From NCBI GenBank assembly GCA_039881145.1, contig JAYKKI010000127.1, positions 1,426,001-1,490,000 on the forward strand: DNA of 64,000 nucleotides, given 5' to 3'. The DNA comes from Druceiella hillmani. Its lineage: Eukaryota > Arthropoda > Insecta > Lepidoptera > Hepialidae. Below, piece after piece: positions 12,705 to 25,020 of this stretch. Below the pieces are notes generated by a model. It saw only the letters and a list, made by a program, of their open reading frames with translations. It was not told the DNA's origin and searched no databases. The position numbers and the translations under genes are program-made. Every line of letters starts with the position of its first letter. Position 1 is the stretch's first letter.

Positions 12705-13590
12705 TTTTAGTTGGTCGATTGTAATAAAACATAGCCTCTATATTATCTTAGAGCCAATGTAATCCACCAGTAAAAACATCATCAAAATCATTTCGACTAC
12801 TCTTGCGTGGTGCGTGAATAAATAAACAGGCTTACACGTATTTCGAAAACAATATTTTGTGTTCTATTATATTTTTTATGTTAAATATTTTTTTCGTAAA
12901 TATAACAAATACATAGTTTTGTTATACTAACTAATTTAGTGCTAAAGCATGTTTGTTTGTTACTCTTTCACCTCGCAACTGTAAAATATATTGGCACGGT
13001 TTTTTACGAAAAAATAGCAAGTGGAACAATAAATAATAAAGATAATAAGAATGGCTGGATATTATATAAGCTGGTTTTTATTACGACAAAACTCATAACT
13101 TTGGGATACTCTGGTTTGAAAAAAGTATATAAAGGGAATTACGTAGGAACGTCGCAATAGAGTCACCGATAGACCTGATTTTTTAATACGAGGTAGCAAT
13201 AGAATTTCCTCTTTAATCTCTAATTTAAACAAGAATATTTTTATTTTCATTGTCATTATTATTGTGACGTCAAGAAAAAATTAAAATTGAATTTCCCTTA
13301 ATCGTTCTACATGGTGCTGCATGTTTTAATTTCTACCTATGAGTTATAAACCTAATACATGAGTAAAACCGCCTGTACAGGTTAGAATTTAAAGAAAAAA
13401 GAGGTTTTCTGTTAGACGTTCTATATACAAACTTTGAATAAATATGTATAATTCTGGAATAATGGTTTGAATTTTTGGCAAAAAACAAGCATAATGATAA
13501 TTGGGGTGAAAGATGGTTAATTTGATTATGAATAAAACGCTAGAATGACTACGGTAGAATAACTTGAAAATTATAATGTATACACCTATT
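12705..13590. repeat. Dispersed duplicate, copy 1 (partner at 31275-32440)
   Basis: Three stretches match the 31.3-32.4 kb region in the same order: 'ttggtcgattg.aataaa' through 'gcgtggtgcgtga' and 'aacaggcttacac' (about 12710-12860 against 31277-31390); 'aaaccgc..g' through 'tactaactttgaataaat' or its variant (about 13355-13445 against 32098-32180); and 'gaaagatggttaatttgatt' with 'atgaata..acgct' (about 13507-13545 against 32349-32385). The middle differs in length. It is probably one old interspersed element, or a segmental copy of it. The following 13600-13660 carries 'caagcacgaatagaactcgc', related to a sequence at 61253. Confidence 0.7.
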
Positions 13591-13872
13591 TACATATAAT
13601 TCATAAAAAAATATCAAGCACGAATAGAACTCGCACTGCGAGGATTCAGTACACATTTAAGTATATAGAAAGTTTAAGTATATTAATAAATATATAGAAG
13701 TATATAGTATTTCTGTTAAAACTATTTGTAAATGTTAATTTTTTGTGATACGAATATATTCAGTAGTTTCATAAATAAGACATGAAAGATAACTTTTTGC
13801 CAATTTTTGAAGTGTGTTTTCCAAATTGCAATTAAAAATATTTGTGTATGTCTCATAAACAAATGATAAAGG

Positions 13873-13874
<2 letters not shown>

Positions 13875-13942
<68 letters not shown>
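13875..13942. repeat. (TA)n microsatellite
   Basis: Sixty-eight bases of AT dinucleotides. Two overlapping minus-strand frames (13722-13965) are Tyr-Ile runs from this tract. Confidence 0.99.
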
Positions 13943-13946
<4 letters not shown>

Positions 13947-14049
13947 TTATATATCTCTCGAACATTATAAGAAATAAGGCCTTTATTTACTCCTTTATTA
14001 AATTTTATATTTAAACATTAATAAAGTTAGTGAAAAATATACAGGCTAA

Positions 14050-14597
14050 TAAGTTGCATCCCTATGCCAACTTAAAGCTACTACGTTACATGATTTCTGA
14101 GAAAATCGGTTGAGAATGTAAAAAAACGTAAACATATTGCCTACTGCAGATTCGAAGGTGTAAAACACGATGTTCATTTGAAAAAAAATATGACATTCAG
14201 AATCAACACTTTAGCATACGCAAAGGCTGTAGGCTCCTAAAAACTCGTGTTTTTCATAAATACAATTTTGGATTCAATAGTCCCGTAATTAAGTATTACT
14301 TTTACTATATTTTTTCATATTTTTCGGAATATCTCTGTTTATATGATGTTAAAACTTATTAAAAAAATGTATACTTATATCTAGGTTTTTCAAATGATAC
14401 CCCATATTATATATGGAATTTAAAAAAAATCAGGTACATATCCCCCTTTGAATGTAAGGTATTAAAGTATGTGCTGGATGTTTTACTATCATTAAAAATT
14501 TAAAATTGTTTACGTCAAATGGTTTCAGAGTAAAAACGGCTGTAACAGACAACATGTGAGTGACGTTATGACGTTTCCGGTTTTTCTTCCTCGGTGC

Positions 14598-14600
<3 letters not shown>
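14050..14600. repeat. Degenerate lepidopteran-type interspersed repeat
   Basis: Contains 'tcatttcagag'-like phrases of the common repeat: 'ttgcatccctatgccaactt', 'atatccccctttgaatgtaa', and 'gtttcagagtaaaaacggct' followed by 'gtaacagacaac' and 'gacgtttccggttttt' (about 14520-14587), where the consensus as I remember it has a run of CTGT units and GGGTTCCGTTTTT. It abuts the next (TA)n tract. The assignment is from memory of the family; the ends are approximate. Confidence 0.5.

Positions 14601-14676
<76 letters not shown>
14601..14676. repeat. (TA)n microsatellite
   Basis: Seventy-six bases of TA dinucleotides directly after 'cctcggtgcatg'. The 14677-15160 flank is unassigned AT-rich DNA. 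Confidence 0.99.
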
Positions 14677-14678
<2 letters not shown>

Positions 14679-15160
14679 GTTAATTATAACAATACTTTAG
14701 GAAAATTAACATCTTTTTTAAATTTGGAAGATCCGAACCGTTTTAATAGTTTTTATTAAAATAGTAGAGAGTTGGGGGTCCTTGGTGATCGTGGGTATCC
14801 CTTTGGGTATCCTTGGTGAAAATGTTTTTATGCAAACTACTTGCCTGCCACTTAGCCCGCATTCATTTCTTAATACTTAATTACTAGTGACCGTGGTTAA
14901 TGATTAACCATGTCACTGAAGTGAGTGGAGAGATTTTGTTATTATTTATTGATTTAAGTCCTATTAGCATATAACTAATAAAACATATATTTTTTTTATT
15001 CTTACATTTTAAGTAACATAATTATGGCAAAACGATTTAATTTAATTGTAGTGATAAAAGTACGAACAAATGTAAAGTCGACATTATTTTTATACGTTTC
15101 TACTTCTAATATACCTATAGCTTATTATACTTATGTGTATAATAAGCAATATAAAATGAA

Positions 15161-15222
<62 letters not shown>
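15161..15222. repeat. Interrupted (TA)n microsatellite
   Basis: TA dinucleotides with two 'tatgtata' interruptions. Confidence 0.98.
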
Positions 15223-15300
15223 TGAAAAAATCAAGACAATATTTACTTTGATTTGTTTTATTTCTCAATCTTCATATTTCTCAATCTGCGTTTTTTTCAA

Positions 15301-16414
15301 ACTTTTAACATTATTTCTCAAGGCATACCGGCAAGTTATGTGCTTATATTATCTTAACAAATATTTTCTTTGTTCTAAGTATTTTTTCCTAAGAAGACCG
15401 TGGAAAAATAGCAATACTAACACCTGATAAAACTTTTTATTCGCCTAGGATGTGGATATATTTGAAGTACTTTTTCATATGGCTGCAAATAAAAATTGTG
15501 GCATTGATCTAATGCGGCAATATTTCAAAAATGTATATTTATATTTTAGGAAGAATATATTTTATATAAAGGGATATTAAGATTTAATTGCGATATTAGT
15601 TTCATATTGATTTAGTAGAAAATTCACTATAAAATATAACTTACTTAACTTTTAACATTATTTCTCAAGGCATACTGGTAAGTTATGTACTTACATTATC
15701 TTTACAAATATGTTCTTTATTTTAAGTATGTTGTCCTAAGAAGATTGTGTAAAAAATGATAATACTGAAACCTGATAAAATTGTTATTCGTCTAGGATGT
15801 GGATATATTAGAAGTACTATTTTCATGTGGCTGCAAATAAAAATTCGACTTTCGTTGAAGATTTATTAATGAAATATTTGCTAGCAATGATCTAATGGGG
15901 CAATATTTAACAAATGTATATTTATATTTTAGAAAGAGTATATTTTGTATAAAGGGATATTAAGATTTAATTGCGATATTAGTTTCATGTTGATTTAGTA
16001 GAAAATTCACTATAAAATATAACTTACTTAACTTTTAACATTATTTCTCAAGGTATACTGGTAAGTTATGTATTTACATTATCTTAACAAATATGTTCTT
16101 TATTTTAAGTATGTTGTCTTAAGAAGATTGTGTAAAAAATAACAATACTGAAACCTGATAAAATTTTTATTCGCCTAGGATGTGGGTATATTAGAAGTAC
16201 TTTTTCATGTGGCTGCAAAGAAAAATTCGACTTTCGTTGAAGATTTATTAATGAAAACATTGCTTGCAATGATCTAATGCGGCAATATTTCAAAAATGTA
16301 TATTTATATTTTAGGAAGAGTATATTTTGTATAAAGGGATATTAAGCTTTATTTGCGATATTAATTTCACATTGATTTAGTTGAAAATTCACGATAAAAT
16401 ATAACTTACTTAAT
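15301..16414. repeat. Three tandem copies of a ~383-bp repeat
   Basis: Copies start with 'acttttaacattatttctca' at 15301, 15648 and 16031; the third ends at about 16414. Copies 2 and 3 are about 383 bases each. Copy 1 is about 347 bases because it lacks the internal segment around 'cgactttcgttgaagattta' that the other two share. Shared landmarks in every copy are 'gcctaggatgtgg' or variant, 'catatggctgcaaa' or variant, 'aaagggatattaag' and 'tttagt.gaaaattcac'. Copies 2 and 3 are visibly closer to each other than to copy 1. No coding function is evident. Confidence 0.92.
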
Positions 16415-17957
16415 AGGCTTCAAATTTTTAGATCAAAATATGATTAATAACTTATCAAATACTGTGAATATAATCAACGAATGCGATTTAAACATTTTAA
16501 GTCCAAGTTTTATGAAAGACAGGCATTGCCGTGGATTCGTATTGTAAGGCAATTATAAAATATTTTTCCAAAACTATTTTAATTTAGTAACATTTATTTA
16601 GTAGGTTGTAATACTTATACGATATAAATCTGATATAAAGAAACTGAATACTCATCGAAATTTGACTCCTCAACAAAGAAGATTCCTCGACACGGGAGGT
16701 TAAAAATTAAAGCCATAAATTTTACTGAAACGAAATCATTAAAATTTATTTCTAGTGGAATCTAGTTTCATTACTATCAAAGTTCTTAGGAAGTCTAGTT
16801 CTTAGGAAGGATCAAAGTTCTTAGGAAATCTAGTTTCATTACTATCAAATTAGTCTGTAAATGTTTAATGTTACTATGTTCCTTTCAGTAATTATTACCT
16901 ATGTACCTTTCAGTTTACTTTTTTTATTTTTCGAAAAAATACTACCCAAAGAATAATAGGTTCATTTGGATCTAATACAAAATTTTACGGATTTGTGCAT
17001 AATAAAAGAGCAGAATATTAGAAAAAAATATTAAATAAAAAATACATTTTAAATGATCTTACTATTACTTTGAAATTTTTTTTTGTATTTCTTTTTCCTA
17101 TTTTAAACATCCGATATCATTTTATTTTTCTTTGTTTTCTATTTTATTATAAACTTAGTAGATTTCTATAATCTCATTTCATTCACTTATTTAAATTTAT
17201 TTTTATTTTATTGACAATAAGGTAATGTAAATAATCGAAATAATTGTGCCAAATGTAGTCAGCAATTCTTATAAACAGCTACATCTAACAGCCACAATGT
17301 GAGAAAACCCTAAAACAAAAACAAAACGATAAAATTGTTCGAAGCTGCGCTCATTACATAAAATTTTACACACACATTCAAATATAAAATAACATAGACT
17401 CTGGAAAAGGAAATAGAGTTAAAAAGCATGTCAAAAAAGAGATGTAATTATGAAATTTCTCGAGTGTCTATTCAAAGTTAAGAAGTATATAATAAGCGCA
17501 AATGAGATAGGACTGCTCTTAGGCAAACATTGGGCGAAGGGAAAATCATGAAAATGAAATAAATGTCATATTGAAAAACGTTATAATTTATTTACATATT
17601 ATTACATACAAATAAGCATGCCGTTTTTACATAGTTTTTATATAATAAGGAATGTACATGTATATAAGCAGAAATGTTTAAACGTTTAAGAAGACATAAA
17701 ATTTTCATTAAACTAAATATTTAAATTAATTATAATTATTGACTAAATAAATATGAATATAATCTTTTAAAAATATTTTTTTTATTTAAAAAAAAGGTTT
17801 ACATAAGTAAAAATCTCGGATGATAGTATAGTATACCGCAAGAATGATAAAAATAATTATGGGAAATGCCGAAAAAGCAAATTATACTTAAAACACTTTC
17901 AACTAACAAAATTCTTGAAGTCTTCTCGGTTTTTGGGAAGTATTTTCATACCTATGG
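16415..17957. other. AT-rich DNA with minor local duplication
   Basis: Mostly unassigned. At 16752-16858 the phrases 'tctagtttcattactatcaa' (twice) and 'ttcttaggaa' (three times) are locally duplicated. No gene, and no transposon ends apart from the hAT terminus at the right boundary. Confidence 0.5.
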
Positions 17958-20036
17958 CAGGGGTCCCTAAAGTATAGTAACTCGAAGAGTGTTCTGCGGA
18001 AAGGGAATAATAACAATAATAATAATTCTTAATTACTTATTACTGTCAGTACAAAAAAAGAAGCTTAAGTGAAATCAGTTTCTATCGCCAATCGACAGTT
18101 CGAGTTTGGGTGACCAAGTACAGACAAGTGGCATGAGAGGACACAAATAGAAATATCGTAAATAGGATGACGACTATTTAGATTTTGGCTTCACTTCAGT
18201 AATAACAAAAAATGACAAGAGGCCGTAGTGTGTGCTCTGCTCAAAAATCCTAGCACACGAGAGTGTACTCCCAAGTAAGCTAAAGCGACCGCTCGAAACC
18301 AATCATCCTGACATAATTGTCAAATCTCACAAATTTTTTGGTGGGAATTTACAATATTTACAAAAAAAGAGCAGAATATTATAAAAATGTAATGTGCCAA
18401 GTTATGCAATATTAACATTTATCAAAACAGCAAAGTGACAAAATGCAAAAAGCCGCACACTATCGCAGAAGAGTCTTTATTGGCTTCACTTGACGTAGTT
18501 CATATTACAGCCGGGAAATATGCGGGTAAACTCATTTTAAGACACTTTTGGTCAACAACACGTAGAATCTAGCACGTAACTGATGATCTCAATGATCAAT
18601 TAACTGAGAAAATTAAAGGAAAAGAATTTTGTCCGCAACCTGATGAAAATACTGATAGTTACATAGATGCACATCTTATCTGTTATGTACACTTCCTGCA
18701 TACAGTTATCACTGAAGATCCTGTTTTGTAAAAGTACTACTGGAAGCAAAAAGGCTCCAGACTTATTCAAGTTACTTGACGAGTTTATATTGGAGAATGA
18801 AATGGATAAGGGAAGTACATCGGCCTATATTCTAATGCTCGATCGATGGAGGGTCATTAAGGAGGACTACAGTCATTTAGTTGCAGCAAAGTGCCGCATA
18901 CTTTGTAGACCTATTGCATCATCCACAGGAAAGCACTGGCATTAAATTCGTCTAACCCTGAATTGAACTTGGTATTAGAATGTGTCCTAACTGCAGTAAA
19001 CTACATGAAAACGATAACATTGAAAGCAAGATTTTTCAAAACTATACGAGGATATGAGAGCTGAACACACGGCCCTTTCACACTACTACAGTTCACGATG
19101 GTTCTCACGTGGCAACGTAATGCCTCGTGCGTTTGAATTGCGGAAAGAAATCCACATATTTTTGAGAGAGGAAGGTCATGTCAATCGTGTTAACTTTGTC
19201 GAACCAAATTTTGTACTTTAAAAAACGTACTGGTTTATCATATTTGATCGAATTAATACATTTAAGCTGTCTTTGCAAGGTAATAAATTGTATATGTTGG
19301 AAATTTTCGAAAAAAGCTCGCCTTCAGAAAAAAGTTGCGATTGTGGATAAGAAAAATAAATGAGGATGGCGGTCAAGGCTGTTTCCTTACATTGCACCCG
19401 TGCACCCCTTCTAATGTAATCATTTTTCACAGGAAATGATGTCCTTTCATAGAACACCTTCACAAGAAGAAGAGAGTCTAATGGAGCTCTTATGACAATA
19501 GTCTGAATACAAAATTTGCTTGTTCCGATTTAGCAGAGATTTGTATTTCGAACTAAAATGAATATCCAACTCTAAGCACAAAAGCTCTAAAAATCCTGAT
19601 TTCCTTCACTACATCGTATATACTTGATGCTGAATTTTCTGCTGTTGTTTTAATAAAAATCAAATATAGCTCGAAAATCAATGCGTAGCAAGAAATGAGA
19701 GTCTTACTCTAGTGTAATTGTGTGTAATAAGAGTCTTAGTCTTACTCTTCGGTTTAGAAAACCATGGTGAGCCAGCTACATACAATCACTTATATCATCA
19801 CATCTCATTAATTTTTATTTAACTTTTTGTCAAATAATTTGTGTTTCATATGATGTTTCATATTTCTATATCAATTAAAATTAAATATGTGAGATTAAGT
19901 GTAAAATTTTATCCTTTTGTTTAATTACTTTTAACCTGATTAATGTCAATATTATAACATTAAAAACGAAGGTGCCGCGAAAAGTCTTCAGATCAATAAG
20001 GGCACCGCGAATTAAAAAATATGTATTAAATCCTGA
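17958..20036 (+). mobile_element. Nearly full-length dead ZBED-type hAT transposon
   Basis: The left terminus is 'caggggtccctaaagtatag' at 17958, which matches the CAGGGGT.. terminal repeat seen in many hAT elements. The right part contains two 'gtgccgcgaa' or 'gcaccgcgaa' phrases (about 19972 and 20004) of the sort found before the 3' end of such elements. The right terminus is degenerate, perhaps 'ttaaatcctg' near 20036, so the right limit is tentative. Eight-base target duplications could not be confirmed. The internal coding relic spans BED finger to dimerisation domain, so this is a full-length element that has decayed in place. Confidence 0.75.
18172..19718 (+). pseudogene. hAT transposase relic, ZBED5/SCAND3-like
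   Basis: Transposase relic in several frames. Visible in order: 'YLDFGF' (18175); a BED-type zinc finger CVLC...KLKRPLETNHPD (18220-18315), with the usual second Cys pair and His-containing half; 'EESLLASLDVVHITAGKYAG' (about 18465-18525); a catalytic-region stretch 'CPQPDENTDSYIDAH' (about 18632-18676), where the family has VDESTD; 'DLFKLLDEFI' (about 18760-18790); 'LYEDMRAEHTALSHYYSSRW' with 'FSRGNVMPRAFELRKEIHIF' (19041-19163), equivalent to the family's RWLSRGKVL.RVFEL; 'FDRINTFKLSLQGNKLY' (about 19240-19290); and a C-terminal dimerisation region 'LKILISFTTSYILDAEFSAV' (19589-19648). There are stops in the finger region, after 'TTRRI' (18573) and in the C-terminus, and frameshifts near 19330. 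It is non-functional but covers the whole length of the family protein. Confidence 0.9.
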
Positions 20037-20149
20037 CATTTACATTATCATTCCACCACTATTACTATACTGTATTGGCTATAACTATACTTAATCAAGA
20101 ATATTATCCCATACCAATATCATATCTTATTAAAGTGATAAGACACAAT

Positions 20150-20330
20150 TAGATGAAACTACGAGCAAAGAACTTCGCTACTTGTCCACCTGAAGATGTT
20201 GTAATACAACGAATCCTAGGTCTGATAAAAAAAGTTAAATAAAGTAGAAATAATACTGCACCACGTAATTTCAACTAATTGTGAATAACGAATTTCTAGA
20301 AAATTAACGAAATACCAAATATATTCAATA
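20150..20330 (+). mobile_element. Relic of the foldback element found complete at 59.66 kb
   Basis: Shares with 59655-59892 the segment 'gatgaaactacg', the core 'ctgaagatgttgtaatacaa' (from 20190), 'cctaggtc', 'aagtagaaataatact', 'ccacgta', and the tail 'gaataacgaatttctagaaa' through 'accaaatatattcaata'. The left half is shortened, so the long foldback is no longer complete. The hammerhead-like GAAA at the end of stem II is GAAT here (20211). Confidence 0.75.
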
Positions 20331-20528
20331 TTATATATTAAAAAAAAGGATAAGGAAAATGCGATGCAGAAGCAGACATAGAACCTGCTAGAAATTTCTT
20401 TCAAAGATAAAATATATCGTAAATAATATTTTAGTATTATATGTAAACAAAGTTATGAACATTTACGAACTATTAGAATTCATTTTCACCGTAATAATTT
20501 ATTACTTTTGTGATATAATACTAAAAAC

Positions 20529-20585
20529 CGTTTCGAGGGTATAAAAAGGGTTAAATTTTTTACCCCTTTTTATACCCTCGAAACG
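20529..20585. repeat. Perfect 22-bp inverted repeat
   Basis: Arms at 20529-20550 and 20564-20585 are exact reverse complements over 22 bases (left arm begins 'cgtttcgagggtataaaaag'), with a 13-base T-rich spacer. It forms a strong hairpin in either strand. It is too short for a typical animal precursor microRNA. No flanking duplication was recognised. Confidence 0.97.
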
Positions 20586-22389
20586 AAACCCATGACATAA
20601 ATCAAGGGTACTTTTTAGGGTCTCATGGGAATACCCATATAAAGACCTCCATAAGAAATATAATTTGTTTACATTGTTACTGTGAGTAAAATTTTACAGT
20701 GCTGATGTTCCTGTCGGCTATTAATTGACAGGTTATTGATTGTGTCGGCTATTAATTGGTTTTTACAAGCTAATAACTTTCTGTTTATTATTATTTTGTT
20801 AATTTATGATATAAAAACCATTCATGAGAATCATTACCGAATATTTATTAATTTTTATACGAAATTAAATGATACGCTTTGAACTTACATACTTAAAAAA
20901 GAAGTGTTTCTAAGGAAAATTCTAAAATGAATAAAAACACCTACTAATTGGATTATTCCACATTAATTATAAACAGAATTGAATTATCTCTCAGTGTATT
21001 AAATTTAATATTTACGATATGTATTAATTGACTTAATTTTTTTAGGTAATATATCTCGTACATTAGACTTTATTACGATACAAAGTTGCCACAAATTTAC
21101 AATTTGCAAAATTACAGAATGTTGACAACACTAATAATAATACGCGAGATCATCTTTATTAGGACGGTACTGGAAAAGGAGTGATGTAGAAAAAATATGT
21201 TTCTGGGAGTTTATGACATTAAAAATCTTAAGTACCTAGTGGGTGTAAAATTATTACAGAATATGACTGTTTTATGTATTAATTTTATCCATCCTTTATT
21301 CAATTAATTATAAGTTTTTAATAATTTGTATATCACTAAATAGGAAAAGATAATTGGACTAAACGTCATTAAGTAGATTTTGATACTCCAAACCACTTAA
21401 GTATTTTTATCCATTTTATTTATGTCATCAATGTAAGAAAATTGTACTAATGTTGAAATACATGCACATGAGGGTATGCACATGAGTGAGCCTGTGTATA
21501 TTAGTGAGTTTGTGTATATGTAAACTATTCATTTATAAATATATAAATTTATTTTCATAAATTTATTTCAGTTTAGTAAAAGATGAAAGACACCCCATGG
21601 TCATTTGTACGAGCTTTTATACAATCTCAATGGATCTGATCTGTTGCTTTACGTTTATGGAAATCTATTGATGCTCTTATTCTCAAAAATTTTTTGGGTT
21701 TAGTAGTAAATATTGATGTTCCGGGACCTTTAAAAAAAAGAAGTAAATGTTTATCAGAAGGAGCATATATGGAAAATATGAAGTATCAGGAAGATTATAC
21801 CAGTTGAATAACAACAATTTGATTCGTATTACTAAAACAAACACATTAGGTCTTGTAATCTTAATATATACTCCACTTTTAAAAAAATCAGTACTTTTTT
21901 CAACCATCGATTTTTCATTTCCCCAGTTAAAATTATCAATATTGAGCTTTCTCAACCAACTGAAAAATGTTACACACTCTTCCATAAACAATATAAACCT
22001 CATTTCTACACTATTAACACTATGTGTTTTTTTAGACATTACAACATTTCACATATCATATGTTTCTTTTCAATGTAAATAACTGAAAAGTAGAAAAGGG
22101 CTTATGAAGAAACTTTTCGGTCAATGAAACTTACTTTATAAGAGAAAACGACTTAAATGCTTCAACCAGTTTTATTTAATCTCAAAGCGCTTCTTTGCTA
22201 AAATTTGTTTTTGGTTAACGTTTATTTTCAATCAGTTGAAATGAAGGTCATGTATTATTTAAATCATCACCTTAGGTTAAATAAAAACCTTTCAAAAAGC
22301 GGCTTTTCTCAGCAATGATACCGACTGATAAACTCACTTCTTTGAAAAATTATCGATAAAATAATGAATAAAGGTATATTATTCTCTTC
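20586..22389. other. AT-rich DNA with a 118-codon unassigned frame
   Basis: Contains the local duplication 'tgtcggctattaattg' (20712 and 20744) and 'atgcacatgag' repeats at about 21463-21488. A minus-strand frame of 118 codons (22039-21683) overlaps a plus-strand frame of 111 codons (21747-22082). The minus frame is preceded by 'cccttttctacttttcag', which resembles a splice acceptor. Neither frame resembles a family I know, and chance frames of this size are expected in AT-rich DNA of this length. Confidence 0.3.
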
Positions 22390-23470
22390 ACACTCTTATA
22401 GGTTATGTAATCTTACATATGCAAAGCAGTCCATACATATACTATTACTGTTGTTACTCTCAATAATCCAAAAGCGACTAATCTCAATAAAATACACATA
22501 AAAAATGTGCAAAATATTCTACTTCAAATATGCATTTGGTGCTAGTGCTTTCGACAACCCAATAAGTTAATAATATTATACTGATACCTTTATATTCTCA
22601 AAAGTTATTCCTTCATGGAATAAGTGCAAAGCAGTCTAATTTAAATATACCTGTAATGGTAATACTTTCAATAACTCAATATATTAAAAAATCTATACTA
22701 ATCTATTTACATTCTTAAAGGTTATGCAATGATGAAAAATTTGCGAAGAAGTCTAATTATTGATAATTGCTAATATTATCAATAACCTAATCAGCTAATA
22801 AAGCCATATTAATCTCTTTATAATCCTAAAGGTCTTGCATTCATAGAAAATTGGAAAATCAGTTTAATTTAAATATGCTTAATTGCTTATACTATCGATA
22901 ATACGATCAGTTAAAAAAGCCATATTAATATGTTTATAATCTTAAGGCATATGCATCCATAGGAAATTCGCAAAACAGTTTAATTTAAATATGCTTTTAA
23001 AGCTAATACTCTCAATAACCCAATCAGTCAGTAACGCAATATTAATCTCTTTATTACCTTGAATATTATGCATTCCTAGGAAATTCGCAAAGCAATCTAA
23101 TTTAAACATGCTTTTAACGCTATGACTGTCAATGACCCAATCAGTTAGTTAAGCCATATTAAACTCTTTATAATCTTAAAGGTTATGCAATCATAGAAAA
23201 TTTGTAAAGCAGTCTAATTTTGATGTGCTTTTAATGCTAATACTATCCATAATCCAATCAGCTAGTAAATCCATATTCATCTCTTTGTAGTCATAAGGGT
23301 TATATATTAAGACATTTCCAGAGCAGTCTAATTTAAATATGATTTTAATCCTTATATCCTCAGTAAACAAATCAATTAATAAAGCTATACCAATCTCTTT
23401 ATATTCTTAAAGGTTATGCGTTCATAGGAAAGATGCGAAGCAGTTTAATTTAAATACGACTTCAAAAGTA
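22390..23470. repeat. ~115-bp tandem array at the left edge of copy A
   Basis: About ten diverged copies, recognised by 'ggttatgcattcatagga' or variants at about 22402, 22606, 22719, 22832, 22948, 23064, 23181, 23298 and 23411. Each is followed by 'gcaaagcagtctaattta', 'aatatgctttta', 'aatactatcaataaccca' and 'taatctctttata'. The same unit occurs about five times at the left edge of copy B (46600-47110). The array marks the point at which A/B homology begins. Confidence 0.9.
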
Positions 23471-23925
23471 ATCTAAAAGTAATCCGATAATCCAAATCGA
23501 AATATGACGATATGATTCAAAACAAAAGTTTCAAATTGAAGCCTAAAATTTATTTTTAAAAATGATACTAGCTATATAATGATACTATTTTCATTTTAAA
23601 AGAAATAAGATGCAATTAACTATTATTTTACCGACAAAAATTAAACAAATTGTGTCGGAGTGAAAACTGACAAACTTCCAAAATATCGCCATTCACACTC
23701 GCTTTCGAAATTAAACAATTTCGAAGAAATAAATGAAAAAATTCGTGATGAATTTATTATACCTAGAAGCAAAACATTTATGCCATTTTTTTTTCTTTTT
23801 AACCAAGTAATTCGTTTAATGAAATATATCATTGCAAATTAATTTGTTTAATTTGCTTGATTTAGTATCTTGATTTAATTATATTTAATTACTTGCCTTA
23901 AATTTACAATAGTTTATGTTATGCC

Positions 23926-23928
<3 letters not shown>

Positions 23929-23970
<42 letters not shown>
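23929..23970. repeat. (TA)n microsatellite (absent at the copy B position)
   Basis: Forty-two bases of TA dinucleotides. At the corresponding site in copy B (about 47560-47585) there is only 'gtgtatgttgagtgtattgg'. Confidence 0.98.
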
Positions 23971-23971
<1 letters not shown>

Positions 23972-25020
23972 CATATATACAAGCTATATCAAAAGTCTGT
24001 TTAAGTTGAAATTGAAATATGACCATAATGTTTTGGTGCTAAATGTGTTAAAATAAAATAAAAAACTATACTACACTACACACGTCGTTAAAAATTTCCT
24101 TATAGAATATTAAGGTTATCTAAAAAAGGAATACAAAGGAAATAACTACAGAATATTGGAGTGTACATTTATTCCCGAATAATATGTAAAAATTACTTAA
24201 TAGCGCTGTCCTTGGTCTATAATTAAAACTGTATTTTCAATTCCAATGAACATTTTCATAATGTTTAGTCACATTGTATCAATATTGTTTTTATATCAGA
24301 CATTATACATATAAAGATGTAGCAATATGTCAAAATTGCAGAGAAAATTAATGTGGCCCCACCATAAGGGTGTTAGGCAAAAGCATTAATTAATCCAATT
24401 TCTAATTCTGACACGCTACTTAAAATGAATCCGTTAATAATCTACTGTAATATGACGACTTCTACTCACTTCTACGGTATTGTTTCCTTCCTACTTTTTT
24501 ATAACACAATATGAACTTACTCTCGCAATAAATATCTAATTATACCCAATATAATTAAGTAGGGGTATTCACCAACATAGGGTGAATATTATAAAAACTG
24601 TCAATTCTAGAACAAGTGTCATAAGTTCCTTATAACCTTTTAGTAGGCTAAAACTATGAAAAAAGTTATACCCATAAGGGTACTAGCTCTTTTTTACACA
24701 CGGACAGTTGAGTGAATTTATAAGTTTCATTTTTTCTTTTGAAGTATGAAACTTAAAAATTAGCACATATTTTACTGAATGAGACATGGTAAAAAGAATA
24801 CATTACGATGTATTACTGATGATGATAAAATACGTTTCTTTCCAACTCAGATTATTGAAAACGTTTTGACATCAGACAATAAATTTTATTAAACTTTTTT
24901 AGACATCTGATCAAAACTACTTTGAAACTAAACTACATTAAGTGGTAATATCAAATTTACAGAAACTTCTCTATAATAATTGACTAAGTGTATAAAATGT
25001 AAAAGATAAAACAAATTACA

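Noticed and set aside
13722..13965. 74- and 76-codon minus frames
   Set aside because: Half of each is the (TA)n tract; the remainder resembles nothing known.
22390..23470. CRISPR-like array
   Set aside because: The units are ~115 bp contiguous diverged copies without constant repeats and unique spacers, and the DNA is eukaryotic in character.
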